From Sphaerotilus montanus (GTDB lineage Bacteria > Pseudomonadota > Gammaproteobacteria > Burkholderiales > Burkholderiaceae_C), in the NCBI RefSeq assembly GCF_013410775.1, contig NZ_JACCFH010000001.1, positions 124,001 through 188,000 of the forward strand: DNA of 64,000 nucleotides, in the 5' to 3' direction. Of the stretch, positions 22,258-30,143 are shown piece after piece. Position numbers and translations under genes: made by a program. Positions within the stretch are counted from its first letter, which is position 1. Each line of letters starts with the position of its first letter. The notes under the pieces were generated by a model, which saw only the letters and a program-made list of their open reading frames with translations, was not told the origin of the DNA and made no database searches.

Positions 22258-23721
22258 TCAGATCACCTTGGAAAACCGCTCCCGGCTGCGGTCGGCCCGC
22301 AGGTGCCGGTCGAAGACCATCGCCACCGAGCGCACGAAGTACCAGCCCAGCGGCGTGACCTCCAGCCCGTCCTCGTGGAGCGTGACGAGGCCGTCGTGCG
22401 CCAGGTCCTGCAGCGCCTCCAGTTCCTGCGCGAAGTACTGTCGCACATCGATCAGGTGCGCCAGCGCCACCGACTCGTAGCTCAGCCGCCCGTGGCACAT
22501 GATGGACATGATCACCGCCCGCCGCACCAGATCATCGCGCGTCAGCGCCAGCCCGCGCACCACCGGCAGCGCATCGCCCTTGAGCAGGTCGTAGTACTCG
22601 TCCAGCGTCTTGGCGTTCTGGCTATACGTGGCCCCGATGCGGGAGATGGCCGACACGCCCAGGCCGATCAGGTCGCAGTCCGGCTGGGTGCTGTAGCCCT
22701 GGAAATTGCGGTGCAGGCGACCTTGGCGCTTGGCCTGCGCCAGTCCGTCCTCGGGCAGCGCGAAATGGTCCATGCCGATGTACTGGTAACCATGGCTGAC
22801 GAAGCCGGCCAGCGCCTGCGCCAGCATGCCGACCCGGTCCGCGCCGCTGGGCAGTTCGGCCGGCACGATGCGCCGCTGCGGCTTGAAGCGCGTCGGCAGG
22901 TGGGCGTAGCCGTACATCGCGATGCGGTCCGGCCGCAGCAGCGCGACCTGGCGCACCGTGCGCTCGAAACTCTCGGGCGTCTGGCGCGGCAGGCCGTAGA
23001 TCAGGTCGACGTTGATCGACTCGAAGCCCAGTTCCCGCGCGTCGCGCATCAGCGCCTCGACCTGCGCATGCGGCTGCACCCGGTGGACCGCCTGCTGCAC
23101 CGCCGGGTCGAAGTCCTGCACGCCGAAGGAGACCCGGTTGAAGCCGAGCTCTTTCAGCAGTGCCAGCCGGTCACGGGTGACGGTGCGCGGATCGATCTCG
23201 ATGGAATGCTCGCCCTGGGGCAGCAAGCGCACCCGGGCGGCGATCATGCCCACCACATGGCGGAGCTCGTCGTCGTCCAGATAGGTGGGCGTGCCGCCGC
23301 CAAAGTGCAGCTGGGACACCTGGGGCGCTTCGCCGAGCGCCTGGCAGACCAGGTCCAGCTCATGCTCCAGCGCCTTCAGGTAGGCCGCCACCCGGCTGTG
23401 GTCGCGCGTGACGATCTTGTTGCAGGCGCAGTAGTAGCAGACCGACTCGCAGAACGGGATGTGCACGTAGATCGACATCGGCACCCCCGCGCCGCCCACG
23501 CCCCCCAGATCCCCGCGCTGCGCCAGCGCCTGCGCACTGTGGCCAGCGGTGAAGGCCTCGACAAACCGGTCGGCCGTCGGGTAGGAGGTGTAGCGTGGCC
23601 CCGGCACATCCATCCGCGCCAGCAGCGCATCGGTCAGTTCCGGCGCAGCCACTGCCAGACTCGGCGCACCAGATTCGGCCGATGTGTCAGTGCGGCCACG
23701 GGAAAGTGTCGTATGTTCCAT
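22258..23721 (-). CDS. hemN: Oxygen-independent coproporphyrinogen III oxidase (radical SAM)
   Basis: Converts coproporphyrinogen III to protoporphyrinogen IX without oxygen, using S-adenosylmethionine. ATG at 23721 gives 487 residues (E. coli 457; extra N-terminus). GPRYTSYPTADRF is the family opening, and FCESVCYYCACNK holds the CxxxCxxC cluster ligands. FGGGTPTYL and the C-terminal HemN domain GLGVSAIS are present. It supplies haem under micro-oxic conditions and is divergent from fnr; an Fnr box lies in between, although its spacing suits fnr rather than hemN. Confidence 0.95.
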   Translation of the reverse strand: MEHTTLSRGRTDTSAESGAPSLAVAAPELTDALLARMDVPGPRYTSYPTADRFVEAFTAGHSAQALAQRGDLGGVGGAGVPMSIYVHIPFCESVCYYCACNKIVTRDHSRVAAYLKALEHELDLVCQALGEAPQVSQLHFGGGTPTYLDDDELRHVVGMIAARVRLLPQGEHSIEIDPRTVTRDRLALLKELGFNRVSFGVQDFDPAVQQAVHRVQPHAQVEALMRDARELGFESINVDLIYGLPRQTPESFERTVRQVALLRPDRIAMYGYAHLPTRFKPQRRIVPAELPSGADRVGMLAQALAGFVSHGYQYIGMDHFALPEDGLAQAKRQGRLHRNFQGYSTQPDCDLIGLGVSAISRIGATYSQNAKTLDEYYDLLKGDALPVVRGLALTRDDLVRRAVIMSIMCHGRLSYESVALAHLIDVRQYFAQELEALQDLAHDGLVTLHEDGLEVTPLGWYFVRSVAMVFDRHLRADRSRERFSKVI

Positions 23722-23755
23722 GGCACGCACTGTGCCGTCCCCGCGCCCGCCAGCC

Positions 23756-23797
23756 TTGACGCAGCTCAAGTGTGCTGCACGGCGGATGCACAAGAAT
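23756..23797 (+). promoter_or_regulatory. Fnr-dependent (class II) promoter of fnr
   Basis: Fnr box TTGAC-GCAG-CTCAA at 23756-23769 (TTGA-N6-TCAA core perfect), with -10 AAGAAT at 23792-23797, 29.5 bp from the box centre, the class II spacing. This predicts transcription starting near 23804 and points to autoregulation. Confidence 0.65.
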
Positions 23798-23827
23798 CAG
23801 ACAAGCTTGATCAACAGGGTTTGCAAC

Positions 23828-24565
23828 ATGCACGAAACGTCTACCACCCCACGCCTGGACGCCCTCAAGGTCGCCTGCTCGGCCTGCAACCTGCGCGAGC
23901 TGTGCCTGCCCGTGGGTCTGTCGGACGAGGAGCTGACTTCGCTGGACAACATGATCGGCACCCGCCGCGCCGTGCGCCGCGGCGAGAGCCTGTTCCACGC
24001 CGGCGAGACCTTCGCGGCGCTGTACGCGGTCCGCACCGGCTTCTTCAAGACCATCGTCTCCGCATCGGATGGCCGCGAGCAGGTCACGGGTTTCCAGATG
24101 GCCGGCGAGCTGCTCGGCCTGGACGGCATCAGCACCGACCGCCACTCCTGCGATGCCATCGCGCTGGAGGACTCGCAGGTCTGCATGATTCCCTATGGCC
24201 AGCTGGAGACGCTGTCGCGCGAGTTCACGCTGCTGCAGCACCAGTTCCACAAGATCATGAGCCGCGAGATCGTGCGCGACCACGGCGTGATGCTGCTGCT
24301 CGGGAGCATGCGGGCGGAAGAGCGTCTGGCCGCCTTCCTGCTCAACCTGACGCAGCGCCTGCAGGCACGCGGCTTTTCCCCGTCGGCGCTGGTGCTGCGC
24401 ATGACACGCGAGGAGATTGGCAGCTACCTGGGCCTGAAGCTGGAAACGGTCAGCCGCACCTTCTCGAAATTCCAGGACGACGGTCTGCTCGAAGTCAAGC
24501 AGCGCGACATCCGCATCCTCGACCAGGCAGCACTGCAACAGGTCGTCAACGCAGCCAACTGCTGA
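23828..24565 (+). CDS. fnr: Fnr/Anr-type oxygen-sensing transcription regulator
   Basis: Crp/Fnr-family activator whose 4Fe-4S cluster is lost on contact with oxygen. The 245-residue protein has Cys17, Cys20 and Cys26 in CSACNLRELCLP plus Cys108, the four cluster ligands in the spacing of E. coli Fnr. The cyclic-nucleotide-like barrel follows, then the HTH TREEIGSYLGLKLETVSRTFS with the ExxSR DNA-contact residues that read TTGAT. Start chosen at 23828 because upstream codons show no family sequence. It sits between hemN and the cco cluster, where four matching boxes are found. Confidence 0.95.
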   Translation: MHETSTTPRLDALKVACSACNLRELCLPVGLSDEELTSLDNMIGTRRAVRRGESLFHAGETFAALYAVRTGFFKTIVSASDGREQVTGFQMAGELLGLDGISTDRHSCDAIALEDSQVCMIPYGQLETLSREFTLLQHQFHKIMSREIVRDHGVMLLLGSMRAEERLAAFLLNLTQRLQARGFSPSALVLRMTREEIGSYLGLKLETVSRTFSKFQDDGLLEVKQRDIRILDQAALQQVVNAANC

Positions 24566-24596
24566 ACCGCTCGCCTGATGACCCGGCCGCAGCCCC

Positions 24597-24944
24597 TCAG
24601 AGGTGGTTGCGGTAAGGCTTGTTGAGGACGTTCGGCTCGACCAGGATCAGCTGCGTCAGCGCACTGCCCAAGCCGACCACCACCCAGAACACGAAGAAGG
24701 CCACGGTGTAGACCGCCTTGCGGTCGATCTCCACGGAGGCGCCGCCCAGCCAGTGCAGATCGCCGGGATCGACCAGCGAGAACACCAGCATCTCCAGCAC
24801 GCCAGCCATCAGGAACGCCGGCCACGCCACGGCCGCCAGCCGCCGGGTGGGCGACGACATCGGGGGCACCATGTCCGCTGGTTCGGCCGCCTCGAACCGC
24901 TCGACCTCTTCGTCGGACGAGAGAAGCGGATCGGCCACGGTCAT
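24597..24944 (-). CDS. Small two-helix membrane protein at the end of the cco cluster
   Basis: A 115-residue protein I do not recognise. The acidic N-terminus (~1-35, SSDEEVERFEAAEPAD) is cytosolic in character. Two hydrophobic helices follow, LAAVAWPAFLMAGVLEMLVFSL (~38-58) and AVYTVAFFVFWVVVGLGSALTQL (~75-97), ending in a basic tail NKPYRNHL. Its ATG overlaps the stop of the FixH-like gene (ATGA), so the two are translationally coupled. A role in cbb3 assembly is inferred from location only. Confidence 0.7.
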   Translation of the reverse strand: MTVADPLLSSDEEVERFEAAEPADMVPPMSSPTRRLAAVAWPAFLMAGVLEMLVFSLVDPGDLHWLGGASVEIDRKAVYTVAFFVFWVVVGLGSALTQLILVEPNVLNKPYRNHL

Positions 24945-25180
24945 TTGACGCCCCCTGTGGCGGCATGGTTGCGCGCCTGCATGGCTGGCTGGTGCGCGGC
25001 GTCGGGTGTGGCGACCACCACGCTCTCCAGCACCGGATCCGGATAGCGGATCGCCAGACCGAGCGTGACGAAACTGGCCACGACCACGACCAGCGGGCCG
25101 CCGATCACCAGCCACACCATCTTGTACTTCCACCAAGGCATCGTGTCCTTGCCGGAGGGGGTCGTGTAGCTTGTCGTCAT
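24941..25180 (-). CDS. Short FixH/CcoH-like membrane protein
   Basis: 79 residues; ATG at 25180 with AGGAG eight bases upstream. It has a cytosolic N-terminus ending MPWWKYKMVWLVIGGPL, one transmembrane helix (~25-47) and a periplasmic tail IRYPDPVLES. The PWWKY-helix-DPV pattern matches the start of FixH/CcoH, but the ~100-residue periplasmic domain of that family is absent. It lies directly after ccoG, the normal place for ccoH (fixH), with a 46-bp gap. Probably a reduced CcoH that helps assemble or stabilise the oxidase; this is inference. Confidence 0.65.
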   Translation of the reverse strand: MTTSYTTPSGKDTMPWWKYKMVWLVIGGPLVVVVASFVTLGLAIRYPDPVLESVVVATPDAAHQPAMQARNHAATGGVK

Positions 25181-25226
25181 GCAGGAACTCCTGGATAAAT
25201 ACGGTCGCAGACAGTGTGCACGCCGT

Positions 25227-26663
25227 TCAGCGAGGCACGATGAAGGTCGACTTCTCGCGGACCACCGCGGGCGCACCCTTGGCATCCACCCGCTCGACAT
25301 CGAAGTGGATCTCGTGCGAGCCCGGGCCTGCCTGGGTTGCCGCCTCGAACCCGGCCTGCACCGACACCGTCACCCATTGCGCCTCGGCAGGCCCGACCTC
25401 GATGTCGCTGGTCTGGTCCACCTTCAGGTCCGGCAGGCCGCTGGCAGCGATGCGGAAACGCTGCGTCTGCTCGGTCGCGTTCATGATCTGCAGACGATAG
25501 ACGTTCTCGATGCGCCCTTCATCGACGATGCGGGCCAGCGTTGCCCGGTCGCGCACCACGTCCACGCGGAACGGCGAGCGCAGCCACAGGCTGGTGCCCA
25601 CGGCCCCGACGATCAGCACGAGGATGGCCGTGTAGATCAGCACCCGCGGCCGGAAGGCGCGGCGCCACATCTGGGCACGCGTGAGGTGCTGCTGCAGGCT
25701 GTGCTGCGTGGCATAGCGGATCAGGCCGGGCTCGTAGCCCATCTTGTCCATGATGCCGTCACAGGCGTCAATGCAGGCCGAGCAGCCGATGCACTCGTAT
25801 TGCAGGCCGTTGCGGATGTCGATGCCCGTCGGGCAGACCTGCACGCACACGCCGCAATCGACGCAGTCGCCCAGGCCCTTGGACTTGGGATCGACCTTCT
25901 TGCCACGTGCGCCGCGCGGGTCACCGCGTTCGGCGTCGTAGCTGATGATGAGCGTGTCCTTGTCGAACATCGCGCTCTGGAAGCGCGCGTAGGGGCACAT
26001 GTACTTGCACACCTGCTCGCGCATGAAACCGGCGTTGCCATAGGTGGCGAACGCGTAGAACAGCACCCAGAACCACTCCCACGGCCCCAGGCCCAGCGAG
26101 AGCACCGAGGCACCGAGCGAGCGGATCGGGGTGAAATAGCCGACGAAGGTGAAGCCCGTCCAGAGTGCGAACAGGATCCAGGCAAGCTGCTTGCCGCCCT
26201 TGCGGAGGATCTTCTCGCCGTTCCAGGGGGCTGCATCCAGGCGCATGCGCTGGGCACGATCCCCTTCGAAACGGTGTTCGAACCACAGGAAGATCTCGGT
26301 GTAGACCGTCTGCGGGCAGGCATAGCCGCACCACAGACGCCCGGCCACCGCGGTGAACAGGAACAACGCGTAGGCCGAGATGATCAGCAGACCCGTCAGG
26401 TAGATGAAGTCCTGCGGGTAGAGCACCAGCCCGCCGATGTAGAACCGGCGGGTGAGCAGGTCGAACAGCACGGCCTGGCGGTCGTTCCACTGCAGCCAGG
26501 GCATGCCGTAGAACACGATCTGGGTGATCCAGACCAGCGCCCAGCGCCAGTTGGAAAAGAAGCCATGCACCGCACGGGGATAGATCTTCTTGCTCTTCTG
26601 ATACAGGGAAACAGTCTTCACTGCCCCCTGCACGGTCGTCGATGTATCTGTGCGGCTGTCCAT
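25227..26663 (-). CDS. ccoG: Cytochrome c oxidase accessory protein CcoG (RdxA/FixG)
   Basis: Inner-membrane ferredoxin-like cupric reductase of cbb3 oxidase assembly. It has 478 residues if ATG at 26663 is used. Several N-terminal helices (~38-200) are followed by two 4Fe-4S motifs, CVDCGVCVQVCPTGID and CIGCSACIDACDG, then one helix and a C-terminal periplasmic Ig-like domain (~350-478). No Shine-Dalgarno precedes this ATG; a GTG with a GGGGG tract upstream lies ~15 codons in and could be the real start. It follows ccoP and has its own Fnr-type promoter. Confidence 0.95.
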   Translation of the reverse strand: MDSRTDTSTTVQGAVKTVSLYQKSKKIYPRAVHGFFSNWRWALVWITQIVFYGMPWLQWNDRQAVLFDLLTRRFYIGGLVLYPQDFIYLTGLLIISAYALFLFTAVAGRLWCGYACPQTVYTEIFLWFEHRFEGDRAQRMRLDAAPWNGEKILRKGGKQLAWILFALWTGFTFVGYFTPIRSLGASVLSLGLGPWEWFWVLFYAFATYGNAGFMREQVCKYMCPYARFQSAMFDKDTLIISYDAERGDPRGARGKKVDPKSKGLGDCVDCGVCVQVCPTGIDIRNGLQYECIGCSACIDACDGIMDKMGYEPGLIRYATQHSLQQHLTRAQMWRRAFRPRVLIYTAILVLIVGAVGTSLWLRSPFRVDVVRDRATLARIVDEGRIENVYRLQIMNATEQTQRFRIAASGLPDLKVDQTSDIEVGPAEAQWVTVSVQAGFEAATQAGPGSHEIHFDVERVDAKGAPAVVREKSTFIVPR

Positions 26664-26668
26664 GGTTA

Positions 26669-26710
26669 ATTTTCGTACTGATGCAGGCACTGGACCTTGA
26701 TCAGCATCAC
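26669..26710 (-). promoter_or_regulatory. Fnr-dependent (class II) promoter of ccoG
   Basis: Box TTGAT-CAGC-ATCAC (plus strand 26697-26710, one mismatch from TTGAT-N4-ATCAA), overlapping the ccoP stop codon. On the minus strand GAAAAT at 26674-26669 begins 29.5 bp from the box centre, the class II -10 position. The predicted start is at or next to the ccoG ATG. Confidence 0.6.
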
Positions 26711-27636
26711 TGCGGCGCAGCCAGGGCCGTCTTCGGGTCGCCCTTGTGCGACAGGCTCCAGACATAGGCCGCCAAGACCTTGGTCTGCTCGGGCGACAGG
26801 CGCGAGGCGTGCTGCGGCATGACGTTGGTCTTGCCGCCGTTGATCATCGCGATCACGGCAGCCTCACCCCACCCATGCAACCAGACCTTGTCGGTCAGGT
26901 TCGGCGCTCCCATCGCTTGCAGACCCTTGCCATCGGCACCGTGACAAGCCGCGCACGCACCGAACTTGCTCTTGCCGAGCTGTGCGGCAATCGCGTTGTG
27001 GGCGCTGCCAGACAGGCTCAGCACGTAGTTGGCGACGTTCTTGACGTCCTCGGGCGTTCCGACCGCGGCGCCCATCGGGGGCATCATGCCCTGGCGACCT
27101 TCGGCGATGGTCTTCGCGATGTAGTCCACACCCGAGCCACCCAGCCAGTCGTTGTCCGTCAGGTTGGGGAAGCTCTTGCTGCCGCGCCCGTCCGAGCCGT
27201 GGCAGCCGGCGCAGTTGTTGACGAACAGCCGCTCGCCGATGCCCATGGCCTGCTTGTCCTGTGCCAGCGCCTCCGGGCCCATGGCCATGAAGCGCTCGTA
27301 CAGCGGCGCCATGGTCTGGCGTGCCTTGGCATGTTCTGCCTCCAGCTGACCGGCGGAACTCCAGTTCAGCGTGCCCTTGTTGATGCCCAGGCCCGGATAG
27401 AGCGCCAGATAGATCACCGCGAACACCACGGTCAGGATGAACAGGCCCATCCACCAGCGTGGCAGCGGGTTGTTCATCTCGCGCAGGTCGACGTCCCAGG
27501 TGTGGCCCGTCGAGTTGTCGTCGGCCATCACGGTGCGCTTGCTGGCCACCGCGAGGATGAAGACGCAGAAGGCGAGACCGCCCACGGTGATCGCGATCAC
27601 ATACCACGACCAGAAGCTGGAAGTGAAGTCACTCAT
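26707..27636 (-). CDS. ccoP: cbb3-type cytochrome c oxidase subunit III (dihaem)
   Basis: Membrane-bound dihaem cytochrome c that passes electrons to CcoO/CcoN. The 309-residue protein has an N-terminal helix (~8-30) and a second hydrophobic helix (WWMGLFILTVVFAVIYLALY, ~60-80), then haem sites NCAGCHG and ACAACHG, each within a cytochrome c fold. Length is typical. The start overlaps the ccoQ stop by 8 bp. Confidence 0.97.
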   Translation of the reverse strand: MSDFTSSFWSWYVIAITVGGLAFCVFILAVASKRTVMADDNSTGHTWDVDLREMNNPLPRWWMGLFILTVVFAVIYLALYPGLGINKGTLNWSSAGQLEAEHAKARQTMAPLYERFMAMGPEALAQDKQAMGIGERLFVNNCAGCHGSDGRGSKSFPNLTDNDWLGGSGVDYIAKTIAEGRQGMMPPMGAAVGTPEDVKNVANYVLSLSGSAHNAIAAQLGKSKFGACAACHGADGKGLQAMGAPNLTDKVWLHGWGEAAVIAMINGGKTNVMPQHASRLSPEQTKVLAAYVWSLSHKGDPKTALAAPQ

Positions 27637-27802
27637 GGGTGCCTCCGTTGGAAGTCTTGTTGTCTTCGTCCAGGAACGGAAGCGCGGCGGCTTCGTCGAA
27701 CGCGGAACGATTGCGGCTGGAGTAGGCCCAGGCAGCGATGCCCAGGAACAGGATGAAGAAGCCTACAGTCGTGAAACTGCGCAGGTCATTGACGATGTCC
27801 AT
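27629..27802 (-). CDS. ccoQ: cbb3-type cytochrome c oxidase subunit CcoQ
   Basis: A 57-residue protein read from ATG 27802 to TGA 27629-27631. One transmembrane helix (TTVGFFILFLGIAAWAYSS, ~11-29) is followed by a short acidic tail ending NKTSNGGTHE. Position between ccoO and ccoP, size and single helix are those of CcoQ/FixQ, which stabilises the oxidase. It overlaps ccoP by 8 bp and lies 12 bp after ccoO. Confidence 0.92.
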   Translation of the reverse strand: MDIVNDLRSFTTVGFFILFLGIAAWAYSSRNRSAFDEAAALPFLDEDNKTSNGGTHE

Positions 27803-27814
27803 GCGGCACCTCGC

Positions 27815-28456
27815 TCACTTGACCAGTGCGGCCGAAGACTTGCCTGCGGTGCCCAGCACTTGCAGGTAGGCGATGACGGCATCCAGTTCAGTCTTGCCCT
27901 TGACCTCGTCTGCCGCCTTGGCGATCTCGTCGTCGGTGTACGGCACACCGACCTTGCGCAGCGCGGCCATGTTGGTGCCGATGCCTGCGTTGGCCTGCGC
28001 GCCCTCCAGCCACGGATAGGCCGGCATGTTGGACTCGGGCACCACGTCACGCGGATTGTTCATGTGCACGCGGTGCCACTGGTCGCTGTACTTGCCGCCG
28101 ACGCGGTGCAGGTCAGGACCGGTGCGCTTGGAGCCCCACTGGAAGGGGTGGTCATAGACGAACTCCCCGGCCTTGGAAACCTCGCCGTAGCGCAGCGTCT
28201 CGGCACGGAAGGGGCGGATCATCTGCGAGTGGCAGTTGTAGCAGCCCTCGCGCAAGTAGACGTCCCGTCCGGCGAGCTGCAGCGCGGTGTAGGGCTTGAG
28301 GCCCTCGACCGGCTGGGTCGTCGACGTCTGGAAGAACAGGGGGACGATCTCCGTCAGGCCACCGAACAGGATGGTGACCAGGGTCAGGACGATCATCAGG
28401 AAATTGCTGGTCTCGATCTTCTCGTGACCAGACACGGGGCGATTAGCTTGAGCCAT
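27815..28456 (-). CDS. ccoO: cbb3-type cytochrome c oxidase subunit II (monohaem)
   Basis: Membrane-anchored monohaem cytochrome c of the cbb3 oxidase, 213 residues. An N-terminal anchor ([21 protein letters not shown], ~19-39) precedes the haem site [15 protein letters not shown]; the axial Met is expected in [11 protein letters not shown]. FixO-typical segments [16 protein letters not shown] are present. Cotranscribed after ccoN with a 19-bp gap. Confidence 0.97.
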   Translation of the reverse strand: MAQANRPVSGHEKIETSNFLMIVLTLVTILFGGLTEIVPLFFQTSTTQPVEGLKPYTALQLAGRDVYLREGCYNCHSQMIRPFRAETLRYGEVSKAGEFVYDHPFQWGSKRTGPDLHRVGGKYSDQWHRVHMNNPRDVVPESNMPAYPWLEGAQANAGIGTNMAALRKVGVPYTDDEIAKAADEVKGKTELDAVIAYLQVLGTAGKSSAALVK

Positions 28457-28475
28457 GGTGTTCTAGTGCTCCGGT

Positions 28476-29915
28476 TCAGGCGTGGGCAACGACAGCCGGG
28501 ATGGCGACGGGTTCGGCCTTGCCGACCTGCACCGTCTTCACCACGTTCCAGGCCATGATCAACATGCCCGACAGGTACATCACGCCGCCGCCGAGGCGGA
28601 TGACGTAGAACGGATAGGTGGCCTTGACGCTCTCGACGAAGCTGTAGACCAGCGTGCCGTCCGGGTTCGTCGCACGCCACATCAGGCCCTGCATCACGCC
28701 GGCGATCCACATCGCGGCGATGTACAGCACGATGCCGATGGTGGCGATCCAGAAGTGCAGCTCCATCGCGCGGATGCTGTACATCTGCTTGCGGCCGAAC
28801 ATGCGCGGGATCAGGTGGTACAGCGAGCCGATCGACACCAGACCCACCCAGCCCAGGGCGCCGGAGTGCACGTGGCCGACGGTCCAGTCGGTGTAGTGCG
28901 ACAGGGCGTTGACGGTCTTGATGGACATCATCGGACCTTCGAAGGTCGACATGCCGTAGAACGACAGCGAGACGATCAGGAACTTCAGGATCGGGTCGTC
29001 ACGCAGTTTGTGCCAGGCGCCCGACAGGGTCATGATGCCGTTGATCATGCCGCCCCAGCTCGGTGCGAGCAGGACCAGCGAGAAGATCATGCCGACCGAC
29101 TGCGTCCAGTCCGGCAGCGCGGTGTAGTGCAGGTGGTGCGGACCCGCCCACATGTACGTGAAGATCAGCGCCCAGAAGTGGACGATCGACAGGCGGTACG
29201 AGTAGACCGGACGGCCCGCCTGCTTCGGGATGTAGTAATACATCATCCCCAGGAAGCCCGCGGTCAGGAAGAAGCCCACCGCGTTGTGGCCGTACCACCA
29301 CTGCACCATCGCGTCCTGCACGCCCGCGTAAGCCGAGTACGACTTCGTCAGGCTGACCGGAATGGCGGCGCTGTTGACGATGTGCAGCAGGGCCACGGCG
29401 AGGATGAAGGCGCCGAAGAACCAGTTGCCCACGTAGATGTGGCTGACCTTGCGGATGCCGACGGTGCCGAAGAACACCACCGCGTAGCTGACCCACACGA
29501 CGGCGATCAGCAGGTCGATCGGCCACTCCAGCTCGGCGTATTCCTTGCCTTGCGTGAAGCCCAGCGGCAGCGAGATCGCGGCGGCCAGGATGACGAGTTG
29601 CCAGCCCCAGAAGGTGAACTGGGCCAGCGCCGGCGCGAACAGGCGCGTCTGGCAGGTGCGTTGCACCACGTGGTAGCTGGTCGCGAACAGCGCGCAGCCA
29701 CCGAACGCAAAAATCACCGCATTGGTGTGCAGTGGTCGCAGGCGCCCGTAGCTGAGCCACGAGATGCCGTTGGTCAGTTCAGGGAATGCCAGCTGGGCCG
29801 CGATCACGACCCCGACCAGCATCCCCACAATGCCCCATAACACCGCGGCGAGGGCAAATTGCCTCACGACCGCATCGGTGAAGACGGGGCCAGCCGTCTT
29901 TGTGTTGATTGCCAT
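28476..29915 (-). CDS. ccoN: cbb3-type cytochrome c oxidase subunit I (catalytic)
   Basis: Catalytic haem-copper subunit that reduces O2 with high affinity. The 479-residue protein has 12 predicted helices. Ligand-bearing segments include [46 protein letters not shown] (the paired His of CuB) and [13 protein letters not shown] (haem ligands). Ribosome site AGGAGC sits five bases before the ATG. A perfect Fnr box lies 67-80 bp upstream inside ccoS, giving ccoNOQP its own micro-oxic promoter. Confidence 0.98.
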   Translation of the reverse strand: MAINTKTAGPVFTDAVVRQFALAAVLWGIVGMLVGVVIAAQLAFPELTNGISWLSYGRLRPLHTNAVIFAFGGCALFATSYHVVQRTCQTRLFAPALAQFTFWGWQLVILAAAISLPLGFTQGKEYAELEWPIDLLIAVVWVSYAVVFFGTVGIRKVSHIYVGNWFFGAFILAVALLHIVNSAAIPVSLTKSYSAYAGVQDAMVQWWYGHNAVGFFLTAGFLGMMYYYIPKQAGRPVYSYRLSIVHFWALIFTYMWAGPHHLHYTALPDWTQSVGMIFSLVLLAPSWGGMINGIMTLSGAWHKLRDDPILKFLIVSLSFYGMSTFEGPMMSIKTVNALSHYTDWTVGHVHSGALGWVGLVSIGSLYHLIPRMFGRKQMYSIRAMELHFWIATIGIVLYIAAMWIAGVMQGLMWRATNPDGTLVYSFVESVKATYPFYVIRLGGGVMYLSGMLIMAWNVVKTVQVGKAEPVAIPAVVAHA

Positions 29916-29924
29916 TGGTTGCTC

Positions 29925-30140
29925 CTAGGAAACTCTCTCGATCCTCGGCTGGGATTCTTTGGTAGCCGGGATCGCACTGGATTGATCGGCATCAAGCTCG
30001 TCTCGGTCCGCACGCAGGATGCGCTCGCCCTCGCGCTCGATGTCGTCGAACTGGCCGCTTTTCAGGGCCCACGCGAAGACCACGATGATCAGGAAAACGA
30101 GGACCACCGACAACGGGATCAGCAGGAACAGGATGTCCAT
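29925..30140 (-). CDS. ccoS: cbb3-type cytochrome oxidase assembly protein CcoS
   Basis: A 71-residue protein needed for cofactor insertion into cbb3 oxidase in Rhodobacter. One transmembrane helix at the extreme N-terminus (DILFLLIPLSVVLVFLIIVVF, residues 2-22), then AWALKSGQFDDIEREGERIL, the CcoS signature, and a variable tail. It lies 3 bp after ccoI, so the pair is an operon. Its 3' part contains the Fnr box and -10 of ccoN. Confidence 0.95.
   Translation of the reverse strand: MDILFLLIPLSVVLVFLIIVVFAWALKSGQFDDIEREGERILRADRDELDADQSSAIPATKESQPRIERVS
29954..29995 (-). promoter_or_regulatory. Fnr-dependent (class II) promoter of ccoNOQP, inside ccoS
   Basis: Perfect consensus box TTGAT-CGGC-ATCAA at 29982-29995. 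On the minus strand AAGAAT at 29959-29954 starts 29.5 bp from the box centre, exactly class II spacing. Predicted transcription start near 29947, giving a ~32-base leader with a good ribosome site for ccoN. Confidence 0.8.
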
Positions 30141-30143
30141 GGT

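Noticed and set aside
23803-23812. Second Fnr-like site CTTGATCAAC just before the fnr gene
   Set aside because: TTGATCAA lacks the 4-bp (N4) spacer between half-sites, so it is not a standard Fnr box.
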